DNA of 15,902 nucleotides from JBKEDH01 sp047975295. GTDB taxonomy: Bacteria > Bacteroidota > Bacteroidia > Flavobacteriales > Flavobacteriaceae. How positions within the stretch are numbered: position 1 is the stretch's first letter; each line of letters starts with the position of its first letter. Location of the stretch: the NCBI GenBank assembly GCA_047975295.1, contig JBKEDH010000183.1, positions 1-15,902 on the forward strand, written 5' to 3'. The translations under genes were made by a program, and so were the position numbers. The notes below the pieces were generated by a model. The model was not told the DNA's origin. It saw only the letters and a program-made list of their open reading frames with translations, and searched no databases. This document shows positions 8,068 through 15,902 of the stretch, in pieces.

Positions 8068-10191
8068 ATGGATAACATTTTTTTGCCGGATACTGTGTCA
8101 ACTTGGATTTGGTATCCGGGTGATTTCGAAATATGGTTGAGTAACAAAATGCAAGTGCGCCGTACCGAGCGAGAGGCTGTTTTTCCGCCACTTTGGCGTT
8201 ATTATAGCCCATATCCATTGGTGACCTTTCAAACCGAGGTGGATATTCCCGAAGAGGATGAAATAAAAATATATTCCGAAGGCGCTTTTCAATTATTGCT
8301 CGATGGCGTTCAAATTCACGGGCAACCAAATTCAATAAAAATTCCGGCAGGAAAACATAAAATATCGTTTAAAGTTTACAATCAGGAAGTTATACCGTCA
8401 ATTTATATCAATGGTAAATATGTAAAATCAAATAGTACTTGGCAAGTTACCAACGAAGATAAACTTTGGATAGACGAAAACGGTACCGCCCAACAATCTG
8501 GAACACCTTGGGTACCCGTTGGTTCGTGGAATTTTAACTCGTCCGATAAAAAACCTTCTGAATTCCAATTGGCCACCGAGCCTTGGAATGCTAAAAGCAC
8601 CGAAAAAATAAACGATGGTGAGTTAATCGATTTTGGTAAGGAAACCTTCGGATACATCAAAATCCATGGTTTAAAGGGAAAAGGGAACTTAACCTTATAT
8701 TATGGTGAATCACGTGAAGAGGCCTTGGATTCAGGGAAATGTGAAACCTTAGACCGCTTGTTGTTTGACGGAACGCAACCAGAAGATTATGTGTTGGAAG
8801 GTTCAAAAGCATTTCGATTTGTGCAAGTGCAAAAGGACACATCATTGGAGTATGATTTTATTTCGATGCTTTATGAATATCTGCCTTTAGATTACCGTGG
8901 AAGCTTTAAATCTTCCGATAGTCTATTGAACCAAATTTGGGACGTTTCGGCATATACCATGCATTTAACCACGCGGGAGTTTTTTATAGATGGTATTAAG
9001 CGCGACCGTTGGGTGTGGTCTGGCGACGCCCATCAGAGTTATTTAATGAACTACTATTTGTTTTTCGATTCACCATCAGTAGAACGTACCTTGTTGGCAC
9101 TTCGCGGAAAAGAACCAGTAACGGCACATATCAATACCATTATGGATTATTCGCTCTATTGGTTTGTGGGCATTTACGATTATTATTTATACACGGGCGA
9201 TACCCAATTTATCAAAACATTTTATCCAAGAATGAAAACACTTATGGCGTTTTGCTTGGATAGACGGAATAAAAACGGATTTCTCGAACCTTTGGAAGGC
9301 GATTGGGTGTTTATCGATTGGGCCGACGGATTGCCAAAAACCGACGAGGTGAGTTTTGAGCAAATGCTATTGGTTAGAAGCTTGGAAGCCATGGTGGTAA
9401 GTGCAAATATTGCAGGTAAAGAAGATGATGAAAAGGAATACCAACAATTAGCCGATAATTTAAAAGATAAATTGTTCGATGTGTTTTGGGATGATAACGA
9501 ACAAGTGATGAAACACCAACGTATTAATGGAGAGGTGCAGGATATGGTTACTCGATATGCCAATATGTTCGGTATCTTTTTCAATTATTTCAATGAAGCG
9601 CAAAAGCAAAGCGTAAAAAATAAGGTGTTGCTCAATAACGATATTTTGCAAATTACCACGCCATATATGCGGTTTTACGAATTGGAAGCCTTGTGTGCCA
9701 TGGGTGAGCAGGAATTTGTTTTGAATGAAATCCGTAACTATTGGGGCGGTATGTTAAAACTTGGGGCAACCTCGTTTTGGGAAAAATATAACCCCAAACA
9801 AAGCGGTATCGAGCATTTGGAAATGTACGGCCGGCCTTATGGAAAAAGCCTTTGCCATGCTTGGGGAGCTAGTCCCATTTATCTGTTCGGGAAGTATTAT
9901 TTGGGTGTGGCACCAACCGCTCCGGGATATTCTAAATACGAAATCAAACCTAATTTAGGCGGATTGGAATGGATGGAAGGCCAAGTACCTACACCAAATG
10001 GTGAAGTGGAACTGAAAATTTTACAAAACGAGATAAAAGTAAAAGCCTCCGAAGGCGAAGGCACGTTAATTTTCAGTAGTAAAATTGAACCTTCAACAAA
10101 TACAGGAAATATTTCCGCTTTAAGCGAAAATAAATATCAGTTAAGTATTAAACCGAATACGGCATATACAATAAAATATAACGCACTATAA
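8068..10191 (+). CDS. GH78-like alpha-L-rhamnosidase, apparently cytoplasmic
   Basis: A protein of 707 residues resembling GH78 inverting alpha-L-rhamnosidases, which release terminal L-rhamnose. Residues ~1-270 are beta-sandwich modules, ~275-610 the (alpha/alpha)6 barrel, and the rest a C-terminal beta-sandwich (YEIKPNLGGLEWMEGQVPTP, then NGEVEL). The key barrel segment reads D308-G-I-K-R-D313-R-W-V-W-S-G-D320, the family's DGxxRERxxWxGD motif. Asp313 replaces the Glu regarded as the general acid in characterised members. GATSFWEKY (E572) fits the downstream segment carrying the base. The N-terminus MDNIFLPDTVSTWIWYPGD has no signal peptide, and an in-frame stop lies just upstream without another start, so the enzyme is probably intracellular and acts on imported oligosaccharides. 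It follows the MFS gene by 117 bases and precedes the GH2 gene by 9. Activity is uncertain because of the Asp substitution. Confidence 0.75.
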   Translation: MDNIFLPDTVSTWIWYPGDFEIWLSNKMQVRRTEREAVFPPLWRYYSPYPLVTFQTEVDIPEEDEIKIYSEGAFQLLLDGVQIHGQPNSIKIPAGKHKISFKVYNQEVIPSIYINGKYVKSNSTWQVTNEDKLWIDENGTAQQSGTPWVPVGSWNFNSSDKKPSEFQLATEPWNAKSTEKINDGELIDFGKETFGYIKIHGLKGKGNLTLYYGESREEALDSGKCETLDRLLFDGTQPEDYVLEGSKAFRFVQVQKDTSLEYDFISMLYEYLPLDYRGSFKSSDSLLNQIWDVSAYTMHLTTREFFIDGIKRDRWVWSGDAHQSYLMNYYLFFDSPSVERTLLALRGKEPVTAHINTIMDYSLYWFVGIYDYYLYTGDTQFIKTFYPRMKTLMAFCLDRRNKNGFLEPLEGDWVFIDWADGLPKTDEVSFEQMLLVRSLEAMVVSANIAGKEDDEKEYQQLADNLKDKLFDVFWDDNEQVMKHQRINGEVQDMVTRYANMFGIFFNYFNEAQKQSVKNKVLLNNDILQITTPYMRFYELEALCAMGEQEFVLNEIRNYWGGMLKLGATSFWEKYNPKQSGIEHLEMYGRPYGKSLCHAWGASPIYLFGKYYLGVAPTAPGYSKYEIKPNLGGLEWMEGQVPTPNGEVELKILQNEIKVKASEGEGTLIFSSKIEPSTNTGNISALSENKYQLSIKPNTAYTIKYNAL

Positions 10192-10200
10192 ATTTTTATA

Positions 10201-11979
10201 ATGAATACGTTTTTTAAAAAAATATCTTTTTTATTAGTTTTTACGGGGTTTACGGCGTTGGCGCAAAACACTGAAATTCAATATTTATCGGGTACAGGCT
10301 ATCAAGACACCAAACAATGGGAATTTAAAATTTCCGATGGACGAAAAAGTGGTGAATGGAGTACTATTAACGTCCCTTCTGTTTGGGAACAGGAAGGTTT
10401 TGGGAAATACCAGTACGGCATCCGTTTTTATGGAAAACCATTTCCGGAAGGTATTGCCAATGAGGTAGGCGAGTACAAATACAAATTTACCGTGCCTAAG
10501 GAATGGGAAAACAAACGGGTTAAAATTGTATTCGATGGGTCGATGACCGATACCAAAGTACGCATAAACGGGCGTTCTACAAGCGACGATGAACATCAAG
10601 GTGCGTTTTACCGTTTTAAATATGAAATTACCGATTTATTAAAATTCGGAAAGGAAAATGTATTGGATGTTACCGTTAGTAAAGAGTCTAAAAATGCCAG
10701 TGTTAACCTCGCCGAGCGCCGTGCCGATTACTGGAATTTCGGTGGTATTTTTCGCCCCGTGTTTTTAGAAGCACTTCCTGCAGCCCATATTGATTATGTG
10801 GCATTAAAAGCCGAAGCCAATGGTGCTTTTGAGGCAAACGTATTTTTGGGAAGTGGAACTAATAATACTGCGGTTGAAATAACTGTGTTGGATGAAAACG
10901 GTAAAAAAGTAGGAACAAGTATAAAAACCAGTGGTATTAATGGAGCCGATAAAATCCATTTATCGGGACAGTTCAACAATATAAAACAGTGGACGGCCGA
11001 AACACCCAATCTTTATAAAGCCAAAATTAAATTGCTGCAAAGCAATAAGGTAGTTCACCAAATTACCGAAACCATTGGGTTTAGAACCATTGAAATCCGC
11101 AAAGGCGATGGTATTTATGTTAATGGGCAACGGGTATTAATGAAAGGCGTTAACCGCCACAGTTTTTGGCCGGAATCGGGAAGGACCTTAAACAAGGAAT
11201 TAAATTATGCCGATGTACGTCTAATTAAGGAAATGAATATGAATGCGGTGCGTTTATCACATTATCCTCCAGACCCAGAATTTCTTCAAGCTTGCGACGA
11301 ACTTGGTCTGTATGTTATGGACGAGTTGGCTGGATGGCACGGGCATTACGACGATGCCATTGGAAAAAAGTTGGTGAAAGAAATGGTAACGCGCGATTTA
11401 AACCATCCCAGTATCATTTTTTGGTCTAACGGAAACGAGGGAGGCTGGAATACCAATCTCGACAATCAATTTGAAATTTGGGATTTGCAAAAACGTCCGG
11501 TATTACATCCGCAGCAAGAACTTAACGGCGTGGAAACCATGCATTACCGTTCGTACGGCGAAACCTTGGAGTATTTTAGGGACGATAATATTTTTATGCC
11601 TACCGAATACCTTCATGGACTGTACGATGGCGGTCACGGTGCAGGTTTTGATGATTATTGGGAGGTTATGCGCAAGCACCCAAGAAGCGGTGGGGGCTAC
11701 CTTTGGGTATTTGCCGACGAAGGTATTGCACGCACCGACCAAGATGGGCGTATCGATAATCAGGGCAATTACGGAGCCGATGGTATTGTAGGGCCGCATC
11801 ACGAAAGGGAAGGGAGTTTCTTTACCGTAAAGGAAGTGTGGTCGCCTGTAATGATTATGAATCCTTCAAAATTACCAAATGATTTTAATGGCACATTTAC
11901 CATTGAAAACCGATACGATTTCACTAATACAAACTCCTGCACGTTTGAGTGGGAATTGGTGAATTTTACTTCGCCGTAA
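10201..11979 (+). CDS. Secreted GH2 glycosidase, N-terminal 592 residues, ended by a premature TAA
   Basis: Begins with a clear Sec signal peptide, MNTFFKK then a hydrophobic core and a likely cut after TALAQ (residue ~22). The order is the GH2 order: a jelly-roll sugar-binding domain (~30-190, with INVPSVWEQEGF), an Ig-like domain (~195-295), and a TIM barrel (~295-560). The barrel has the family segments MKGVNRHSFWP and MNAVRLSHYP. NGNEGG carries the acid/base E413, and MPTEYLHGLYDGG carries the probable nucleophile E469. The reading frame stops at TAA 11977-11979, early in the next beta-domain, yet the same frame continues open to 13059 with clearly GH2-type sequence. The intended protein is therefore 952 residues. 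GH2 members include beta-galactosidases, beta-glucuronidases and beta-mannosidases; which one applies is not clear. The catalytic domain alone might still fold, but loss of the C-terminal domains usually destroys such enzymes. Confidence 0.85.
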   Translation: MNTFFKKISFLLVFTGFTALAQNTEIQYLSGTGYQDTKQWEFKISDGRKSGEWSTINVPSVWEQEGFGKYQYGIRFYGKPFPEGIANEVGEYKYKFTVPKEWENKRVKIVFDGSMTDTKVRINGRSTSDDEHQGAFYRFKYEITDLLKFGKENVLDVTVSKESKNASVNLAERRADYWNFGGIFRPVFLEALPAAHIDYVALKAEANGAFEANVFLGSGTNNTAVEITVLDENGKKVGTSIKTSGINGADKIHLSGQFNNIKQWTAETPNLYKAKIKLLQSNKVVHQITETIGFRTIEIRKGDGIYVNGQRVLMKGVNRHSFWPESGRTLNKELNYADVRLIKEMNMNAVRLSHYPPDPEFLQACDELGLYVMDELAGWHGHYDDAIGKKLVKEMVTRDLNHPSIIFWSNGNEGGWNTNLDNQFEIWDLQKRPVLHPQQELNGVETMHYRSYGETLEYFRDDNIFMPTEYLHGLYDGGHGAGFDDYWEVMRKHPRSGGGYLWVFADEGIARTDQDGRIDNQGNYGADGIVGPHHEREGSFFTVKEVWSPVMIMNPSKLPNDFNGTFTIENRYDFTNTNSCTFEWELVNFTSP

Positions 11980-13059
11980 AACGGAAAAGCAGAACGTAAA
12001 ACCGTTAATAAAGGCACGATTAAAGCACCAAGTATTGAACCTCATGGAGCAGGTGGATTAAAATTAAACCTACCGAACAATTGGCAAGATGCTGATGTAC
12101 TGTATGTGAAAGTAACTGATAAAAACGGACACAAATTATGGACTTGGGATTTTACTTGGGATGAACAAGTTGAAGCTAAAAAAACCGTTTTAGGTCAGGT
12201 CGATTTACGGGAAACCAATGGAAATTATACCATTTCAGCCTCTGGAACCGTGGTTAAAATTGATAAAAACTCAGGAAAACTGGTTGAAGTTAAACAAAAT
12301 GGAAGCTTGATTAGCCTAACCAATGGGCCAAAAATTATCATGGCACGTCGTGGTGACCGTACTTTAGATGGCACCGTAAATCCGGAATTTTTAAAAGGAG
12401 AAGACCGCATCTATAAAGAATTTGCCTGTTGGGACGAAGAAGTGAATTGCTCTGAAAACCTATTGAATATTTCAGCACAGGAAGTTCAAGGAAAAATCAT
12501 TGTTGAGGCCAATTATCACGGAATCCTTCAAAAAGTAGTCTGGACGATTGATACCTCCGGATTAATCCAATTGGATTACGAATACGAATACAATGGTGTG
12601 GTCGATTTGGCAGGTGTGTATTTTGATTATCCCGAAGAAAAAATGAAAGCTAAAAAATGGTTGGGAGATGGCCCTTACCGTGTTTGGCAAAACCGGCTAA
12701 AAGGTACCACATTGGATATTTGGGAAAACGATTATAACGACCCCATTCCGGGCGAATCGTTCAATTATCCAGAGTTTAAAGGGTATTTTAATAATTGGCA
12801 ATGGGCAGAATTTACCACCGAAGAAGGAAAAATTTATATCGAAAATAAAGATACAGACACCTATTTGGGCGTGTATTCCCCACGTGATGGCCGTGATGCC
12901 TTGCTATATACGCTTCCCGATACCGGAATTGCGGTTCTCGATGTTATTATTCCGGCACGAAATAAGGTAAATGCCACCGATTTGGTAGGGCCTTCGTCGC
13001 AACCAAAATGGTTAAACGGATTGCAAAAGCGAACGGTATTTTTAAAGTTTGGAAAATAG
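11980..13059 (+). pseudogene. Severed C-terminal part of the same GH2 gene
   Basis: This is the direct in-frame continuation after the TAA at 11977-11979: 359 codons with no further stop until TAG at 13057-13059. It completes the fourth domain (NGKAERKTVNKGTIKAPSIE, then DADVLYVKVTDKNG) and provides the large C-terminal beta-sandwich of LacZ-like GH2 proteins (GKLVEVKQNGSLISLTNGP at its start, then WLGDGPYRVWQNRLKGTTLD). The first possible start is a GTG at 12106 inside a beta-strand, with no ribosome-binding signal or leader, so independent translation is unlikely. No base insertion or deletion is needed to join the halves. One substitution, such as CAA, AAA or GAA to TAA, explains the break. 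A sequencing error is the main alternative. Confidence 0.8.
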
Positions 13060-13081
13060 ACGGATTGTTCCAGGTTAAAAT

Positions 13082-13114
13082 AGACCTAACAGGTTTTAAA
13101 AACCTGTTAGGTCT
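13082..13114. repeat. Perfect palindrome (15-bp stem, 3-base loop), REP-like or terminator hairpin
   Basis: The left arm AGACCTAACAGGTTT (13082-13096) and right arm AAACCTGTTAGGTCT (13100-13114) are exact reverse complements around a TAA loop. It stands 22 bases after the GH2 stop in a 141-base gap. There is no trailing T-run, so it is not a classical intrinsic terminator, though in RNA it would fold very stably. A flanking TAGACC (13081-13086) and GGTCTA (13115-13120) also pair, so the outer stem can form in a second register. I recall palindromes with the same AGACCT...AGGTCT form scattered between genes of Flavobacteriaceae. That would make it a member of a dispersed REP-like family, which this window alone cannot show because only one copy is present. 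Confidence 0.7.
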
Positions 13115-13200
13115 GGTCTAAAACAAAACGTAACTTAATGCTGAGTAAATTGTATTGGGTTCTATAACTATAAATTCAAGGCAATTTCCAAACATAATAG

Positions 13201-14358
13201 ATGTTAAAAAATAAGATTTCAAAAATGAAAAATATAATGCACTCACTAATTGTCTGCGGAATTATAGTCGCAATATTTTCATGTTCTTCAAAAGATTCTA
13301 AATTGAAGAAACGCAACATTACCGATGCCGTAATGCAAGAAATATACAATGAAATTAAAACGCCGTACAAGTATGGATTGGTTATGGTGCCAACCGACAA
13401 TTCCTATAAAATGGATTGTCCGAGTATTTTCAGAAAAGGAAACAAATGGTATATGACCTATTTGATTTTTGAAGGACGTGGCTACGAAACCTGGTTGGCC
13501 GAAAGCGATGATTTATTGAATTGGAATCATTTAGGGAAAGTGATGTCGTTTTCGAAAGACACCACCGAATGGGACGTCAACCAAAAAGCAGGGTACATTG
13601 CTTTGCAAGACCCAACTTGGGGCGGTTCTTACAAATGGAATTCTTATGATAACAAATATTGGATGAGTTATTTTGGAGGTAACAGTACAGGGTACGAAGC
13701 AGGAATTTTATCTATGGGAATGGCCTATACCGACGAATTGCCTACAGAACCAAAAGAGTTTAAACGATTGCCTGAACCGGTATTAAGACCGGACGACGAT
13801 AAAGCCAAATGGTGGGACAACAGTACCATGTACAAAAGCTCTGTAATTCGGGATGTCGAGAAAGAAACAGGGCATGAATTTATTATGTACTACAATGCTC
13901 GTGGCGATAGTATTAATCCGGCAAAAGGAGCAGAACGTATTGCAATGGCAGTATCAAACGATATGGAAAACTGGAAACGTTATGGCAATACGCCGTTAAT
14001 CAACCATCATAAAGGAATATCGGGCGATGCGTACATTCAACGTATTAATGATACTTGGGTCATGTTTTATTTTGGAGCATTTTGGACAGGCTGGGACCAA
14101 GGTGCGTTTAACCGTTTTGCGGTGTCCAACGATTTAATAAACTGGAAAGATTGGTGGGGCGACAATTTAATCGAATCATCCGAACCTTATGATAATCTAT
14201 TTGCGCACAAATCATTTGTGGTAAAGCACGATGGGGTGGTGTACCATTTTTATTGTGCTGTAAATAAACACGAACAGCGTGGTATTGCTGTGGCAACTTC
14301 AAAAGATATTGGAAAGAGCAATTTACATTTTGTAACACCCGATGAAAAGAAAGACTAA
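13201..14358 (+). CDS. Lipoprotein five-bladed beta-propeller glycosidase (GH43-like)
   Basis: 385 residues from ATG 13201. An in-frame ATG at 13225 (MKNIMHS) gives an equally good leader and cannot be excluded. The hydrophobic core ends AIFSC followed by SSKDSK, a lipobox-type site, so it is predicted to be a lipoprotein in the outer or inner membrane. The body has repeated W-Y-M-T-Y / Y-W-M-S-Y / W-V-M-F-Y strands, each preceded by an acidic motif: DCPSIFRKGNKWYMTY (D72), QDPTWGGSYKWNSYDNKYW and GDAYIQRINDTWVMFYF. AHKSFVVKHDGVVYHFY is the last blade. This is the five-bladed propeller fold of GH43, GH117, GH130 and related families. It resembles proteins commonly annotated only as glycosylase, and I cannot assign a subfamily, substrate or all three catalytic acids. 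The following GH2 gene overlaps its 3' end by 17 bases, so the two are probably made together. Confidence 0.72.
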   Translation: MLKNKISKMKNIMHSLIVCGIIVAIFSCSSKDSKLKKRNITDAVMQEIYNEIKTPYKYGLVMVPTDNSYKMDCPSIFRKGNKWYMTYLIFEGRGYETWLAESDDLLNWNHLGKVMSFSKDTTEWDVNQKAGYIALQDPTWGGSYKWNSYDNKYWMSYFGGNSTGYEAGILSMGMAYTDELPTEPKEFKRLPEPVLRPDDDKAKWWDNSTMYKSSVIRDVEKETGHEFIMYYNARGDSINPAKGAERIAMAVSNDMENWKRYGNTPLINHHKGISGDAYIQRINDTWVMFYFGAFWTGWDQGAFNRFAVSNDLINWKDWWGDNLIESSEPYDNLFAHKSFVVKHDGVVYHFYCAVNKHEQRGIAVATSKDIGKSNLHFVTPDEKKD

Positions 14359-15902
14359 TATATTCACTCTAATTTTAGTTTGTGTGTTTTGGTTGGTACA
14401 GGCGCAAACCGTAACCGGCGAGCCTGCCGGCATACCCGAAACACCAAAAAAATACGGTTATACACCTTGGGAAGACCCACTTGTAACAAGTATTAACCGC
14501 CAGCCGATGCGAGCAACTTCTTATTCGTATAAAACGGTTGAAGACGCTTTAGAAGGCAATCGAGAAAAAAGCCGTTTGTTAATGCTGAATGGTAAATGGA
14601 AGTTTAAATACTCAGTAAATTTAGCTCAAGCCCCAAAGGACTTTTATAAAAAAGAAGTAGAAGGTTGGGATAACATTGAAGTACCCTCAAACTGGGAACT
14701 GAAAGGTTATGATATTCCCATTTACAAAAGTGCGGTATATCCGTTCCGGCCAATAAATCCGCCATATATACCAAAAGATACTAATGGTGTCGGTTTATAC
14801 CAAACCAAGTTTAAGGCACCTAACAAATGGCAAAAAAACATGACTGTTACTCTGCATTTTGGGGCGATAAGTTCGGCTTTTCAAGTGTGGCTTAATGGCG
14901 AATTTTTGGGTTATGGAGAGGATAGTTTTTTACCTTCGGAATTTAACATTACACCGTATTTAAAGGAAGGTGAAAACCTGCTGTCGGTACAGGTAATACG
15001 TTATAGCGATGGAGCTTATCTCGAAGACCAGGACCATTGGCGTATGAGTGGTATTCAACGTGAAGTGTTCATTATGGCCGAACCGAAATTACGTATTCGT
15101 GATTTTTTCTATCAAACTAAATTAGACAAAGAGTATAAGGATGCCGTGTTTCAATTACGTCCGAAATTGGAAAATCTAACAGGCGATTCCATCAGAAAAG
15201 CAACTTTCGAATTTCAGCTTTATAACGATAAAAACGAAGCGCTTTTTAAAACACCTGTTGATACCTTGGCCAAAACCATAATTAACGAAAGTTATCCCCG
15301 ATTGGACAATGTGCGCTTCGGTTTCTTCGAAAAAAAGATAGAAAATCCCAAAAAATGGAGTGCCGAAGAACCGAATTTATATACGTTACTTATGGTTTTA
15401 AGAGATGAAAACGGTGCTGTTTCCGAAGTGAAATCGTGTAAGGTTGGTTTTCGTTCCATCGAATTTTCAAAAGAAAATGGAAAAATGCTCATCAACGGAA
15501 AAGAAACCTACATCTATGGTGTAAACCGTCACGACCATCATCCGATTAGGGGAAAAGCACTTACCCGGCAGGATATTGAAGAGGATGTAAAAACCATAAA
15601 GCAATTTAATTTTAATACCATTCGCACCAGCCATTACCCGAACGACCCGTATTTTTACGAGTTATGCGACGAATACGGTATTATGGTTATGGACGAAGCC
15701 AATCTGGAAACCCATGGTATTGGCGGGCAATTAAGCAACGACCCGAGTTGGACACATGCCTATTTGGAGCGTATTACCCGCATGGTAGAGCGCGATAAAA
15801 ACCATCCGAGCGTTATTATGTGGAGTTTGGGCAACGAGTCGGGCAAAGGGCCAAACCATGCTGCCATGGCAAGCTGGACACGTGATTTCGATATTACCAG
15901 AC
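14342..15902 (+). CDS. Secreted LacZ-like GH2 beta-galactosidase, 5' part (runs off the window)
   Basis: The frame is open from ATG 14342 to the last base (520 codons), with no stop in the window. A Sec signal peptide fits: MKRKTN, hydrophobic core, cut after LVQAQ (residue ~23). The domains then follow the long LacZ-type GH2 plan. The sugar-binding jelly roll has INRQPMRATSY, VPSNWELKGYDIPIY and the DQDHWRMSGIQREVF segment; an Ig-like domain follows; the TIM barrel has YGVNRHDHHP, IRTSHYPNDPYFYELCDE and VMDEANLETHG. IMWSLGNESG includes N498 and the acid/base E499. The nucleophile and the C-terminal domains lie beyond the right edge; complete relatives are about 1,000-1,100 residues. It starts inside the propeller gene (17-base overlap), indicating translational coupling. 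The motifs fit beta-galactosidase better than the first GH2 protein does, but galactosidase activity on a sulfated or modified glycan cannot be judged. Confidence 0.88.
   Translation, partial: MKRKTNIFTLILVCVFWLVQAQTVTGEPAGIPETPKKYGYTPWEDPLVTSINRQPMRATSYSYKTVEDALEGNREKSRLLMLNGKWKFKYSVNLAQAPKDFYKKEVEGWDNIEVPSNWELKGYDIPIYKSAVYPFRPINPPYIPKDTNGVGLYQTKFKAPNKWQKNMTVTLHFGAISSAFQVWLNGEFLGYGEDSFLPSEFNITPYLKEGENLLSVQVIRYSDGAYLEDQDHWRMSGIQREVFIMAEPKLRIRDFFYQTKLDKEYKDAVFQLRPKLENLTGDSIRKATFEFQLYNDKNEALFKTPVDTLAKTIINESYPRLDNVRFGFFEKKIENPKKWSAEEPNLYTLLMVLRDENGAVSEVKSCKVGFRSIEFSKENGKMLINGKETYIYGVNRHDHHPIRGKALTRQDIEEDVKTIKQFNFNTIRTSHYPNDPYFYELCDEYGIMVMDEANLETHGIGGQLSNDPSWTHAYLERITRMVERDKNHPSVIMWSLGNESGKGPNHAAMASWTRDFDITR

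Noticed and set aside
11977..11979. Programmed recoding of the internal stop
   Set aside because: The codon is TAA, not TGA as needed for selenocysteine, and no obvious stem-loop or readthrough context follows; a point mutation or sequencing error is simpler.
12106..13059. A separate 317-residue gene starting at GTG 12106
   Set aside because: The start lies inside a beta-strand of the GH2 fold, has no leader or ribosome-binding signal, and is in the same frame as the upstream part; it is the tail of the interrupted GH2 gene.
1..15902. CRISPR array, tRNA/rRNA genes or riboswitch
   Set aside because: No regularly spaced repeats, no cloverleaf-like segments and no gap of more than ~210 bases between genes were seen that could hold them.

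Overview
The window looks like part of a carbohydrate-utilisation locus (PUL-type gene cluster) from a member of the Bacteroidota, most likely a marine Flavobacteriaceae. The reasons are the AT-rich DNA, the near absence of Shine-Dalgarno sequences with A-rich leaders before the start codons, TAnnTTTG-type -7 motifs, and a gene content of secreted glycoside hydrolases with a sugar dehydrogenase and sugar transporters. No SusC/SusD pair, sulfatase or polysaccharide lyase falls inside the window, so only part of the locus may be seen.

Layout: the first ~155 bases hold the 3' end of a transposase (IS982-like by recollection) and its probable right end. Next comes an AraC-family regulator on the minus strand (214-1146). 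It is divergently oriented from a long plus-strand series that fills the rest of the window. In order these are: a secreted right-handed beta-helix protein (GH141-like) fused to a C-terminal L-rhamnose/L-fucose mutarotase-like domain; a Gfo/Idh/MocA oxidoreductase; a sodium:solute symporter overlapping it by ATGA; an MFS sugar porter; a GH78-like alpha-L-rhamnosidase without a signal peptide; a secreted GH2 enzyme split by an in-frame TAA; a perfect 15-bp-stem palindrome; a lipoprotein five-bladed beta-propeller glycosidase (GH43-like); and the first 520 codons of a second, LacZ-like secreted GH2 enzyme that runs off the right edge.

Working model (inference): the secreted enzymes (beta-helix, the two GH2 proteins, the lipoprotein propeller) trim a branched, deoxy-sugar-containing polysaccharide outside the cytoplasm. 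The two transporters take up the sugars or short oligosaccharides. The cytoplasmic GH78-like enzyme finishes off rhamnosides, and the dehydrogenase oxidises a released sugar. The mutarotase-like domain, the GH78 family and the GH141-like fold all point to L-rhamnose or L-fucose chemistry. The actual polymer (ulvan, rhamnogalacturonan, another algal or plant glycan) cannot be named from this sequence. The AraC protein is the natural candidate for the local regulator.

The points most worth a second look are the beta-helix/mutarotase fusion, the nonsense-interrupted GH2 gene, the palindrome beside it, the Asp-for-Glu change at the presumed acid position of the GH78-like protein, and the transposase remnant that marks the left boundary.
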